Made by a program: the position numbers and the translations under genes
Part shown: positions 34,976 to 43,957 of the stretch, piece by piece
Numbering within the stretch: the stretch's first letter is position 1
Layout: each line of letters begins with the position of its first letter
Assembly (NCBI RefSeq): GCF_000468755.1
Contig: NZ_AWEZ01000043.1
Location: forward strand, 124,001-188,000
DNA length: 64,000 nt
Reading direction: 5' to 3'
Source of the DNA: Olsenella profusa F0195
GTDB taxonomy: Bacteria > Actinomycetota > Coriobacteriia > Coriobacteriales > Atopobiaceae
The notes under the pieces: generated by a model
Databases searched by the model: none
What the model was told of the DNA's origin: nothing
What the model saw: only the letters and a program-made list of their open reading frames with translations

Positions 34976-37102
34976 ATGCAGACAGGCAAGCACAACGGCA
35001 CACTCAACCAGGATCTCGCGCACGGGCACACTCATGGCCACACGCATTCCAAGGCCCACATCCACAGCCACAGGAACCTGATAGGCTTCAGTGAGCAGGG
35101 CATCCCCGTCGTCACGCGCGAGGCCGACCACAGCACGGGCGACGAGGAGGCCGATCGCAAGGCCTTCGTCAAGGACTACATGGATGCCATCAGGGCGTAC
35201 CGAACGTCCTTCCCCACCAAGGGCCAGCAGAGGGAGCTCACCCCCGACCCAGCGGTCAGGGAGATGATCGAGCGGTCCGACGAGTTGGGATTCAGCACCA
35301 CCTTCGACCGTTTCGACGCGCAGCAGCCACAGTGCAGCTTCGGCCTGGCGGGCATCTGCTGCAAGGTCTGCAACATGGGGCCCTGCCGCATCTCGGCAAA
35401 GGCGCCGCGCGGGGTATGCGGCGCCGATGCCGACCTGATCGTCGCGCGCAACCTGGCGCGCGCTGCCGCCGCCGGCGTGGCACAGCATGGCATGCACGCC
35501 CGTGAGGTCATCCTCACGCTGAAATGGGCAGCGGAGGGCAGGCTTGACCTGCCCATCCTGGGCAAGCAGAAGCTCAAGGCGACAGCCGAGAGGTTTGGCA
35601 TCAAGACCAGGGGCCGCCAGCTGAGGAACATCGCGCGCGACCTGGCAGACGCCCTACTCGAGGATCTGTCACGCACCAACCCGGAGCAGGAGTACCGTAC
35701 CATCAAGGCGCTGGCGCCGGCCGAGCGCCAAAAGGTGTGGGAGGACATGGACATCATTCCCATCTCCGCCTACCACGAGGTCTTCGAGACCTACCACCGC
35801 ACGGGCTGCGCGACCGACGGCGACTGGCGCTCCGTGATGGAGCAGTTCCTGCGCTGTGGCCTGGCCTTCACGTTCTCGGGCGTGACCGGGGCAAACCTGG
35901 CCACGGACAGCCTCTTTGGTGTGGGTGACCGCGTGACCTCCAAGGTGAACCTGGGCGCACTCAGGGAGGGTTACGTGAACATCGCGGTCCATGGGCACCT
36001 CCCCACGCTGGTGCATGCCATCATCGCGGTGGGTCACGAGGACGCCTTCATCGAGAAGGCCAAGGCTGCTGGCGCGAAGGGCATCCGCTTCTACGGCATC
36101 TGCTGCTCGGCCCTGTCTGCGATGTACCGCTACGGCGGCGTCATCCCCCTGTCGAACGCGGTGTCCGCCGAACTCGTGCTGGGCACCGGTGCGCTCGACC
36201 TGTGGGTGGCCGACGTCCAGGATGTGTTCCCCACGATCATGGAGGTGGCGAGATGCTTCAGGACGACGGTCGTGACCACGTCGGACAGCGCACGTCTGCC
36301 AGGCGCCGAGCGCTTCGAGTATGACCACCATCACTCCAACGTCGAGCAGACGCGCAGCCTGGCCGAGGCCATCGTCAACCGTGGCATCGAGAGCTTCCAG
36401 CAGCGTCGCGGCATCCCGGTGCACATACCACCGTATGAGGTGGACGCGGAGGTGGGCTTCTCGGTCGAATACGTGGCGCGTCGCTTTGGCGGGTTCGATC
36501 CGCTCGCAGAGGCCGTCAAGGACGGCCAGGTGCTCGGCATCGTGAACATGGTGGGCTGCAACAACCCGAAGGTCCCCTATGAGCGCTGCATCGTCGACGT
36601 GGTCGATGTCCTCCTGAGGAACAACGTCCTCGTCCTGTCCAACGGCTGCGCGTCGTTCCCCCTGATGAAGCTGGGCTACTGCAACGTGCGTGACGGGCAG
36701 GAACGCTGCGGGGCCAGCCTTGCGGAGTTCCTGGGCGACGACCTGCCTCCCGTGTGGCATGTCGGCGAGTGCATCGACAACACGCGCAGCACCGGCATCC
36801 TGGGAGGTGTCGCGGCGGCGGCACGGCAGCGCGTATGCGACATGCCGTACGCCTTCAGCTCGCCGGAGTGGTCCAACGAGAAGTCGGTGGACGCCGCCCT
36901 GGGCTTCCGCCTGCTCGGCATCAGCTCGTATCATTGCGTCGAGCAGCAGATCTACGGGTCCAAGAACGTCATCGAGTTCCTCAAGGAGGGCACGATGGAG
37001 ACCCTGGGCAGCCGCATGGTCATCGATGTCGACCCCAAGCGGCTCGGCCAGCAGATCGTCAATGACATGAGGGCCAAGCGAGTCGCGCTTGGCTGGGACT
37101 AA
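34976..37102 (+). CDS. cooS: Anaerobic Ni-CO dehydrogenase catalytic subunit, divergent CooS
   Basis: 708 residues; the family is usually near 640. The first 34 residues are His-rich (eight His between 16 and 32), an unusual possible metal-binding tail. The B/D-cluster cysteines are intact (QCSFGLAGICCKVCNMGPC, then GVCGAD). Among C-cluster ligands, the His (VHGHLP) and the Cys in GICCSALS, VGCNNPKV, SNGCAS and GECIDNTR are present, as is the Lys in SPEWSNEKSV. The ligand that is DVQC in known CooS reads DVQD (Asp416, codon 36221-36223). The enzyme class interconverts CO and CO2. No cooC, cooF, hydrogenase or acetyl-CoA synthase gene is adjacent. ATG 34976 has GGGAG upstream. Activity with Asp at the cluster is uncertain. 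Confidence 0.88.
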   Translation: MQTGKHNGTLNQDLAHGHTHGHTHSKAHIHSHRNLIGFSEQGIPVVTREADHSTGDEEADRKAFVKDYMDAIRAYRTSFPTKGQQRELTPDPAVREMIERSDELGFSTTFDRFDAQQPQCSFGLAGICCKVCNMGPCRISAKAPRGVCGADADLIVARNLARAAAAGVAQHGMHAREVILTLKWAAEGRLDLPILGKQKLKATAERFGIKTRGRQLRNIARDLADALLEDLSRTNPEQEYRTIKALAPAERQKVWEDMDIIPISAYHEVFETYHRTGCATDGDWRSVMEQFLRCGLAFTFSGVTGANLATDSLFGVGDRVTSKVNLGALREGYVNIAVHGHLPTLVHAIIAVGHEDAFIEKAKAAGAKGIRFYGICCSALSAMYRYGGVIPLSNAVSAELVLGTGALDLWVADVQDVFPTIMEVARCFRTTVVTTSDSARLPGAERFEYDHHHSNVEQTRSLAEAIVNRGIESFQQRRGIPVHIPPYEVDAEVGFSVEYVARRFGGFDPLAEAVKDGQVLGIVNMVGCNNPKVPYERCIVDVVDVLLRNNVLVLSNGCASFPLMKLGYCNVRDGQERCGASLAEFLGDDLPPVWHVGECIDNTRSTGILGGVAAAARQRVCDMPYAFSSPEWSNEKSVDAALGFRLLGISSYHCVEQQIYGSKNVIEFLKEGTMETLGSRMVIDVDPKRLGQQIVNDMRAKRVALGWD

Positions 37103-37155
37103 CGCCCCCAGACAAAGACGTGAAGATCTTCCTCCTGCCTCCTTCTCCTGGGGCG
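37103..37155 (+). terminator. Possible stem-loop after cooS
   Basis: CGCCCC(C)AG just after the cooS stop pairs with CTGGGGCG at 37148-37155. An inner palindrome GAAGATCTTC lies in the loop. No T-run; weak support. Confidence 0.35.
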
Positions 37156-37274
37156 CGTTCGAGTGCGTCCGGAACTATGACTTTACCTGCGAAGAGCGCT
37201 TCTATAGCATGTGCAGGTGAGATGTACGTCGTCTTCGAGAGGAACGATATGAGAGCGTTGCTGGTTGTGTCGAT

Positions 37275-37600
37275 GTGCAGACCGATGTGATACGGCAAGG
37301 ACAAAGCACCAAGGGCCTCATCGAGGCATGCAACGACGTCATTGCGCGCTACGCAGAGAACGTCGTGTACATCGTGAACAAGCTGCCTTGGGAGTCGGCC
37401 TCGAAGGTTAGGGAGTTCGTCGCGAGGCTCAGCGTGGTGTCGAAGCTGCTTTTCGATAAGAAGAGAGGCGACGCGTTCTCTCATCCTGCTCTACTGCAAG
37501 CGCTTCGAAGCATGGGGCCGATTCGGTCGAGATCATTGGCGCCGACGGGAATCATTGCATCAAGGCGACGGCGCTCGGTGCCCTAAGGAACGGCTTGTCC
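37275..37600 (+). pseudogene. HPr-like phosphocarrier remnant with frameshift
   Basis: The first frame reads NVVYIVNKLPWESASKVREFVARLS, which resembles the HPr loop-helix region but has Trp where the phosphorylated His of GLHARPA would be. Near 37515 the resemblance moves to another frame (HGADSVEIIGADGNHCIKATALGAL), like the HPr segment ending in a Gly-rich turn and C-terminal helix. The two halves therefore look like one frameshifted gene without the catalytic His. The match is weak and made by eye. The surrounding gap 37156-37800 holds nothing else except a repeat at 37731. Confidence 0.35.
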
Positions 37601-37730
37601 GCAACGGTCAACATACGTGCCATGTCGTCAAGGAACGAAAGGGCTTTCGATGCGACGAAGCAGCGCCTTCGCAGCGCGGGGGTTGGCTTGGCTGGCCACA
37701 TAAGCTCGAACGTGCGAGCTGGGTGCAGGT

Positions 37731-37783
37731 GAACGGACGCGGGACGAGTACGGAACACGGTACTGATGCGGGCGTGGGCGCAC
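37731..37783 (+). repeat. Direct repeat copy 1
   Basis: About 53 bp matching 38913-38968 in the same orientation with roughly 8-10 differences (shared core GAACGG-CGCG-GACGAG-ACGGAACACGGTAC-GATGCGG). The pair flanks the truncated DUF4143 gene. Confidence 0.6.
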
Positions 37784-37800
37784 CATCACACTTGTACGCC

Positions 37801-38652
37801 CTACGCCCCCAAGGTGTCAATCGGGATGACGTACACCCCATCCGAGCCTCGCCTGCGCGCCATCGTGCCCTTTCCCAACAGCACGGCCATGAAGCTGGGC
37901 TTGGGGTTGCGCGCCGCGGGATTTGCGGCCACCTTCGCAGCAAGCCGCATGAGATTGGCAGCTGCTTTCTCGACCTTCGACTCCCCCGTCTTGATCTCGA
38001 CGGCAGCCCACCGACCGTCAGCTAGCTCGATGATGGCATCAACCTCAAGGCCGTCGGCATCCGCGTAATACCGCAGGGAGCTCCCGTACGACTCGGGCAG
38101 GGCAGAGACGTAGACGAACAAATCGTGAATGCAGAGCGATTCGATCAAAAGACCAAGCAGCTGACCGTCTTTGAGCAAGTGTGAGGGGTCGACACCGAGC
38201 AGACTAGCCACGAGGGAGGTATCGCAGAGATAGCGCTTCGGCTTTGTGCGGAGCCTTGACCTCGATCTGATTGGGGCGTCCCAACCCGGCAGCTCCTCGA
38301 TGAAGTAGTTGCGCCTGAATTCCTCGAGATACGAGGATATGGTCGCATCGGCTGGGGCGACGTCGCCAAGGGCAGCGATGTCGCTTCTCATGGTGCCCAT
38401 CGTCGCACTTGTCGCCACGTTACGCGCGAGGGACGTGGCAATGCGACGGGACAGGACGGGGCTTTTCCCTGCATGGGGCATACTCACCTCGAACAGTGCG
38501 TCGAGATAGCCCGCTGCAACGACCTTGGGGTTCGTCGACTCGCCCGTCTGAAGAGCCGGCCATCCACCACGGCATACTTCGAGCAAATCCAACAACGATT
38601 TTCGAGTCAACTCGCTTTGGTCTTTCGAGGAGCTTGGGTACAGACGCACCAT
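37801..38652 (-). pseudogene. 5'-truncated ATPase with DUF4143 domain
   Basis: 283 codons corresponding to the C-terminal two thirds of a P-loop ATPase of the AAA_14/DUF4143 type. The N-terminal ATPase domain with Walker A and B is absent. What remains starts in the linker (SLLDLLEVCRGGWPAL), continues through the winged-helix-like SSYLEEFRRNYFIEELPGWD region and ends in the DUF4143 nuclease-like segment (SSLRYYADADGLEVDAIIELADGRWAAVEIKTGESKVEKAA). The remaining frame is clean, so truncation was at the 5' end. Short direct repeats flank it on both sides. Role of the intact family is unclear. Confidence 0.72.
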
Positions 38653-38912
38653 GTCAGGACACAGTCAAGTGGGACGGCAGTTGAGAGGTCCGACATGTCT
38701 TGTTGGCGGGACCCATGCCTCCGATGTGGTCCAATCGACACAGGAGATTCGAGAGGAAGAAAGCGACAGGCAAAGACAACGCACGATGAAAGGCACGCTT
38801 CGCGTCATACCCAGGATACCGCTCGGGTTCGTCGCGATTGCAACGATCGCCTCCGCTGCCTATGCCTATGGCAGCCGCTGAGGCGAAGGGCGACTTCGTG
38901 AGGAAAAACACC

Positions 38913-38968
38913 GAACGGGCGCGAGACGAGCACGGAACACGGTACCGATGCGGACGGGAGCGCACACC
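38913..38968 (+). repeat. Direct repeat copy 2
   Basis: Second copy of the repeat at 37731-37783, same orientation, about 1.18 kb away, with one small length difference near its end. The stretch 38653-38980 contains no other feature I can support. Confidence 0.6.
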
Positions 38969-38980
38969 GTATGGTTCCGG

Positions 38981-39548
38981 TCAGGAGGTATAGGCACCGA
39001 GCAGGAACGCTCCCAGGAGGAGCAACGCGGGGCGCCACGAGCAGCACGATACCGACCGATGCTGCCTGCCTCCAGGTCTTTCCGTGCACCCCGCGCCAGA
39101 TTGCATAGGCGACCAGTGCCCCCGGTATGAGTGGATACGTCAGGGGGACGCTCATGGTCATCATGAGCTCCGACCCGTTCCACCGGAGGGAGGACAGCAT
39201 CTCCACCAGCATCGTGACTAACGCCAATATGGCAATGAGCATCACGACGTCCCTGGTTTCCCTCTCTACCTGTGCCTCGGTGAGGTCAAGGGCACCCTTG
39301 CAAGCCTCATCCGCCTCATGCGTCGACATGACTTCCCCCGTCCTCTCCGCCCTCATCAGCTCGATGACGGACACGTCCAAGGCATCCGCCAGCGGTTCGA
39401 TGGTCCCGATGTCAGGAAAACCCACGCCCTGCTCTCAGCGGCTGACCGCCTTGTCGGTCACGCAAATCCTGTCTGCAAGTAAGGCCTGGGTCGTCCCCTG
39501 CTGCTTGCGCCGTCGCGCCACGAAGTTGCCAAACCGGTGTGCATCCAT
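38981..39548 (-). pseudogene. XRE regulator with membrane domain, broken by in-frame UGA and a frameshift
   Basis: ATG 39548 (AAAGGAGG upstream) opens MDAHRFGNFVARRRKQQGTT, a typical XRE helix-turn-helix. At 39435-39437 TGA occurs where homologues have Trp (AVSR-stop-EQGVGFPDI; family KAVSRWE-GxGFPDI), so TGG to TGA is the likely event. The frame continues with a helical linker and two hydrophobic helices (VVMLIAILALVTMLVEML and a second near YPLIPGALVAYAIW). Near 39030 the last helix continues in another frame (LLLLGAFLLGAYTS) and stops at 38981. Two lesions make it a pseudogene. Confidence 0.75.
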
Positions 39549-39754
39549 GTGCGCCTCCTTTCAGGGACAAACATGCCCCAGAAGTCCGCGACGGTCAATC
39601 GACGCTTCGTTTGCCCGCACAAAAGACCTGTTGGCTCTGTGTCTCTGCCGTACATTGCCAGTGGGATGGCACGTGGCTCCAGAAGGTCACGCATATCAGT
39701 CTATAGTTTCCCTATAAAGACAAGTTTAGGCTTACTTTGATGGGAGTGTGTCGC

Positions 39755-40414
39755 ATGAGGACGGCAGAGCAGTACAAGCGCCTCTCCATAGAGGAGTTCA
39801 CGAAGGCGGCCGAGACGTACGAGACGTACGAGACGGACGATGCCGGCATCTACGAGCCGTGCCGTGCCGAGTACCCCAGCATCCTGAAAGAATTTGAGAG
39901 GGAACCCTTCGAGGACCTTCTCGACTGTGGGTGCGGGACGGGTCCCATGACCTCGCTCCTGCACAAGAGATGGCCGAATCGCCGCTACACCGACCTCGGC
40001 CTCACGCCCAAGATGATCGAGGTCGCCCGGGCAAAGGCGTGCGCCAACGTCAGGTTCGTGGTAAGCGACTGCAAGGACATCCCCTTCGAGGACTCATCGT
40101 TTGACGTCGCAATCTGCTCCATGAGCTTCCACCACTACCCCAATCTCCAGGACTTTTTTGACAGCGTGTCTCGCGTTCTGAGGCCCGGAGGCAAGCTTGT
40201 GCTCAACGACAGCACCGGCAACGCCCTTATGGTCTGGTTCATCAATCACGTAGAGCTGCCGCTGGCAAACCTCCTCCACAAGGGCGATGTGCGCATCTAT
40301 TCCAGAAAGGAAATCGAGCGGATGCGCCAGGAGTCCAGGCTCACCCTCGAAGTCTTCCGAAACGACAGGCTCTGGCATCTTCATGCCGTGATGCGCAAGC
40401 CCAGGGCCATTTAG
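39755..40414 (+). CDS. Class I SAM-dependent methyltransferase
   Basis: A 219-residue methyltransferase: motif I is LLDCGCGTGPMTSLL, motif II region VVSDCKDIPFEDSSFDVAIC, and SFHHYPNLQDFFDSVSRVLRPGGKLVLND is the motif III/IV region of UbiE-like enzymes. The C-terminal part has a hydrophobic helix. Substrate unknown. I chose ATG 39755 because GGGAG lies 8 nt upstream; ATG 39740 is possible. The upstream gap has a small dyad TATAG-N6-TATA (about 39702-39717) near a TATAAA sequence, possibly the promoter and an operator for a neighbouring XRE-type regulator. Confidence 0.82.
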   Translation: MRTAEQYKRLSIEEFTKAAETYETYETDDAGIYEPCRAEYPSILKEFEREPFEDLLDCGCGTGPMTSLLHKRWPNRRYTDLGLTPKMIEVARAKACANVRFVVSDCKDIPFEDSSFDVAICSMSFHHYPNLQDFFDSVSRVLRPGGKLVLNDSTGNALMVWFINHVELPLANLLHKGDVRIYSRKEIERMRQESRLTLEVFRNDRLWHLHAVMRKPRAI

Positions 40415-40813
40415 GTGGTCATGCGAGCTGGTCCACCTAGTAAACCAGCTATCACACCTCAGGTGAAACCGAGGATTGCTCCAACCGCCCTTTGGGCTCT
40501 ACATGTGAGTTACTGGCCTTGTTCGCTCGTCTTCATGTCCGTGGGCAAGTGCGGCGCACAGGCATCGTGTGCCTCATCGCAATGGTTGACAGTGAGATCC
40601 TTGAGCACTGACGATGTGGCATAGATGAGGCCGAGCTTCATCTCCTTCCCCGCGGTTGATTTTTCTGGGTGACATTTGACATAGCTTCCATTGTTGCTGA
40701 CTCCGTGGCGATTCATAATTTCTTAATGAGTTCACAGTCCTTCTGAGTGGACCCACGGTCGAATCACAGCGAAGGCTCCGCTCGCCACACCTGATAGAAA
40801 CCGGAGGGAGCAT
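40415..40813. other. Intergenic region with a possible small Cys-containing ORF (reverse strand)
   Basis: 399 nt without a recognised gene. On the reverse strand 40510-40716 could encode 68 residues, or 43 from an internal ATG directly after GGGGAAGGAG. The end contains NHCDEAHDACAPHLP. Because a radical-SAM tail and a peptide exporter lie downstream, a decayed RiPP precursor is conceivable, but coding is unproven. Confidence 0.2.
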
Positions 40814-42031
40814 ATATCTGCTTTCGATTCCATCAACATCGGGGCGGTTATTGCTCGGAAGAGAAAAAGACGCAGCATGACCCAAGGGGATGTCGCGAAC
40901 TTTGTCGGGGTGTCGAAGGCCGCCGTTTCCAAGTGGGAACTCGGCATCAGTCTTCCCGATATCACGTTGCTGCCAAAGCTGTCCGCGCTTTTCTCCATCA
41001 GCATCGAGGAATTGCTGGGCTACGAAGCAATGCTGCCAGAGAAAACAGTCCAGGAGATACGCGACAAACTCCTTGAGGAATTCAAGGCTGATTCAGCAGA
41101 GGCATACGAACACCTGGACATCATTGTCAGGCTCCACTACTCGAGCTGGTCTCTGCTGTTCACCGCTGCCGCTTTGTTGCTTGCAGTGAACAATGGGACA
41201 GCAGGAGCGAGCAAACATGAGGATGCGATGAGGTTCACAGGCAGGGGCGTAGAGTATTGCGAACGAGTTGAGCGAGATTGTCCGATTGAGGCCCTTGTAA
41301 GAAAGGCGAGAAAGTTACATGTGATGTTCTTGCTCCTGTCGCTTGGAGATGGCGGGGAAGGTCTCGACGAAATCGTCGCTCTATTGGGCCCGAACGCAGA
41401 AACGGACTCGTCTTCCGCCCCTCTGCTCGCCGAGGCCTACTACATAAGCGGCGATTTCGAATCGGCACGCCACCTATTCCAGCTTATGCTTGCGGATGGC
41501 GTAGAGCTTATCCTCGCAAGCGTGCCTTTTATGCTCCGGCTCGTCTCGAGCGAAGACGATGCAGCGATATCCGATTGCGCACTGCTCGCCACACAGCTCT
41601 ATGATCACTTCGGGAGAAGCGTCATCGACCCTCTTATCGTACTAGGGATTTTCTTCTCGGTTGCATGCATAAGCCTGTCGCGGAAGGACCTGGACGGTGC
41701 GACGCGCGCTTTCGCCGCCTACGCTGTCGCAGTGAATGACCTGGATGCAGTGAAGAGTGACCCGAGCGATACTGCCCCCTTACATGCCTTCGCCAAGGCA
41801 AGGAGGAACGAAACCCTGGAAGACCTTGTCGAGGGAGGAAACACACTCCGATATATTGAGGAAGCGCTTCGCATCTTGCACGCCCATGCAGAAGCGATGT
41901 CATCCAGAACGTGGCTCTGCCTGGCAGAGACGAAGGAATATAAGGGCGCATTGGGCGGGGCGCAGAGGGCAATTGCTCGCTTTAATGAATATAAAAGACT
42001 CTCTGAGCAGGAAAGAGAGTTTCAACGATGA
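40814..42031 (+). CDS. XRE family regulator with long helical-repeat domain; unusual start
   Basis: About 405 residues. The helix-turn-helix reads SINIGAVIARKRKRRSMTQGDVANFVGVSKAAVSKWELGISLPDITLLPKLS, followed by about 330 residues of helical, TPR-like character (LAEAYYISGDFESARHLFQLML). The domain begins upstream of the first ATG (40877). A strong GGAGGG ribosome-binding site lies 6 nt before ATA at 40814, where ATG would be expected (ATA TCT GCT TTC GAT). Either ATA is used, the gene starts at 40877 without its first HTH helix, or the start is mutated. It is the first gene of a group with the SPASM fragment and ABC exporter. Confidence 0.7.
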   Translation: MSAFDSINIGAVIARKRKRRSMTQGDVANFVGVSKAAVSKWELGISLPDITLLPKLSALFSISIEELLGYEAMLPEKTVQEIRDKLLEEFKADSAEAYEHLDIIVRLHYSSWSLLFTAAALLLAVNNGTAGASKHEDAMRFTGRGVEYCERVERDCPIEALVRKARKLHVMFLLLSLGDGGEGLDEIVALLGPNAETDSSSAPLLAEAYYISGDFESARHLFQLMLADGVELILASVPFMLRLVSSEDDAAISDCALLATQLYDHFGRSVIDPLIVLGIFFSVACISLSRKDLDGATRAFAAYAVAVNDLDAVKSDPSDTAPLHAFAKARRNETLEDLVEGGNTLRYIEEALRILHAHAEAMSSRTWLCLAETKEYKGALGGAQRAIARFNEYKRLSEQEREFQR

Positions 42032-42078
42032 AAAACTATCTGACTCTTTCGTATGATTAACATCGTGAGGAACTTTAG

Positions 42079-42330
42079 CGACTACCAGGACTTAGGGCGG
42101 CCCAAGAGGCAGTAGACCAGTATAACGTGCACGTATTGTCACACTGCTCGAAGTGCAATGTGTCTCGCCTCTGCCCAAAGTGCTTCGCAACAACTGAGGA
42201 TGACCCTTACTACCATCTCGGCGATTCGTTTTGTGCGGCCATTCGCAGAACGATCGAGAAGAGGTTATCTGTCTATGCCACCATTATGAAGAGGAATCCG
42301 CATGCATTTTCTCAGGCATTTGGTCAGTAA
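42079..42330 (+). pseudogene. C-terminal SPASM-like fragment of a radical SAM peptide maturase
   Basis: Open from 42079 to the TAA at 42328. The sequence HCSKCNVSRLCPKCFA followed about 17 residues later by FCAAIRRTIEKRL has the CX2CX5CX2C...C spacing of the auxiliary [4Fe-4S] (SPASM) domain at the end of radical SAM RiPP maturases. No radical SAM core (CX3CX2C) lies upstream; the XRE gene comes right before. It overlaps the ABC transporter start by 29 nt, as adjacent RiPP genes often do. I read it as the remaining 3' end of a deleted maturase. Confidence 0.6.
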
Positions 42331-43957
42331 CAGAGGCAGCTCCCTGCGCCTCTTGACTCCATACGTTCGGGGCAACAAGGGCAAACTGACCGGCGCAGGC
42401 GCGCTCCTCCTCTGCTATTCGGCCTTGACCGTGCTTCCATCATTGGTTATGCAGCTACTCATCGATGATGGGTTCGGTACTGGAAGGCTGAACATCATAA
42501 TACTGCTCGCGGTTTCGCTGGTTGTCATTGCAGGTGCCCAATCCCTGCTCTCGGTCAGTGTGGCGAAGCTACTTGCAAGGGTCGGGCAAGGCATCGTCTC
42601 GGATTTTCGCGGCGCTTTGGTCTCTCGAGCGCTATCGATGCCTACCGATTGGCTTTCGGACAAGGATGACGGCTATATCGCATCGAGGATTAATGAGGCA
42701 AACAACGTCTCCTCGCTTTTCTCACAGACGAGTTTTACCTTTTTGAGCAGTATCCTTCAGGCGATGGTCGCTATGTCACTCATGGCGTCAACCGATGTGC
42801 GCATCTTGTTTTTCGCCATGCTGCCGATTCCCGTGTATGCAGCCTATGCGGTTCATTCTGTACGGAAATACAGAGTTGCCATGGCCGAAGCGTTCGAGGC
42901 AGGCGCACGACTTGCGGGCAGGACGACGGAGGCGGTTGCGAGCAGGGAGGAAGCGAAGATAAATGCCTCCTCCGCCTATGGGACGAAGAGGGTTGACCGA
43001 GCGAACAGGCTATTCAGGGACAAGTCAATCAGGCAGGCTGTTCTTGCCTCCGTGACAGGCGAGAGCATGAAGGTCTTGACAACGGCATCTGCCGCCCTGG
43101 TATATATCGTTTGCGGCGTGCTCATGGGTGACTCTAGGTTGTCTCTGGGGCAGATCGTTGCATCCGTGCAGTATGCCTCATACCTCTACAGCCCCTTTCT
43201 TGTCGCAGTGTCAGTGTCTATATCACTTCAGCCTGCCCTTGCCGCACTCGACCGTATAGCCGGGGTATTCCCAGCGGATTCCCCTGCCTATGGCGCCCCC
43301 GTCATGATGAGGACAGAACCCACGGAGATTGAGATAAGGGATCTGAGCTTTAGGTGGGGCGGTGGGGATAGGATCTTATTTGGGGGACTCAATGCCAACC
43401 TAGTACGACCGTCGCTTGTCCTGATCAAGGGCGCCAATGGAAGTGGAAAGACCACCCTCGCCAAGATACTCCTGGGATCGATTCAGAATTGGTCGGGCTC
43501 GATCCTTGTTGATGGCATTCCCCTCAAGTCAATAGCCACCGACTCATGGAAAGGGTACTGTTCAGCGGTCTCGCAGCATCCCTTCCTCTTGAATGCCAGC
43601 ATACGTGAAAACGTCTCGTTCGGGATCGAGAAGATGGATGAGGAAGCCTATGAGATGGCTCTTCACCTATCGGGTCTGGATGAGATCATCAGCAGGCTTC
43701 CGGAGGGAGAGCTGACGGAAGTCGGACCGGCCGCCTCAAGGCTTTCTGGTGGAGAGCGACAGAAGGTGGCAATTGCGCGGGCGGTCTTACGTGGAGCATC
43801 AGTACTCATATTTGATGAGCCTGCAAGTGGCTTGGACGAGCTATCAAGAACCTGTCTCACAGAGCTGCTCAGAACCCTCTCTCGAGACAGGCTGGTAATC
43901 GTGATCGACCATGAGAATTTGTTCAATGACATTGCTACCTCAACGATATGCCTGTAA
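42302..43957 (+). CDS. ABC exporter, fused permease/ATPase (peptide or RiPP type)
   Basis: 551 residues: an N-terminal six-helix exporter domain (about 20-300) and a C-terminal nucleotide-binding domain with Walker A GANGSGKTTLA, signature SRLSGGERQKVAIARA, Walker B VLIFDEPASGLDE and the H-loop in VIVIDHENLF. No N-terminal C39 peptidase. The ATG follows GAAGAGGA within the end of the SPASM fragment. Such exporters move bacteriocins, modified peptides or lipids. The context suggests export of a radical-SAM-modified peptide whose maturase is now broken. The 248-nt gap after it shows nothing supported. Confidence 0.85.
   Translation: MHFLRHLVSNRGSSLRLLTPYVRGNKGKLTGAGALLLCYSALTVLPSLVMQLLIDDGFGTGRLNIIILLAVSLVVIAGAQSLLSVSVAKLLARVGQGIVSDFRGALVSRALSMPTDWLSDKDDGYIASRINEANNVSSLFSQTSFTFLSSILQAMVAMSLMASTDVRILFFAMLPIPVYAAYAVHSVRKYRVAMAEAFEAGARLAGRTTEAVASREEAKINASSAYGTKRVDRANRLFRDKSIRQAVLASVTGESMKVLTTASAALVYIVCGVLMGDSRLSLGQIVASVQYASYLYSPFLVAVSVSISLQPALAALDRIAGVFPADSPAYGAPVMMRTEPTEIEIRDLSFRWGGGDRILFGGLNANLVRPSLVLIKGANGSGKTTLAKILLGSIQNWSGSILVDGIPLKSIATDSWKGYCSAVSQHPFLLNASIRENVSFGIEKMDEEAYEMALHLSGLDEIISRLPEGELTEVGPAASRLSGGERQKVAIARAVLRGASVLIFDEPASGLDELSRTCLTELLRTLSRDRLVIVIDHENLFNDIATSTICL

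Noticed and set aside
38786-38881. 31-codon plus-strand ORF with one hydrophobic segment
   Set aside because: No ribosome-binding site, no conserved feature; such short frames are expected by chance.
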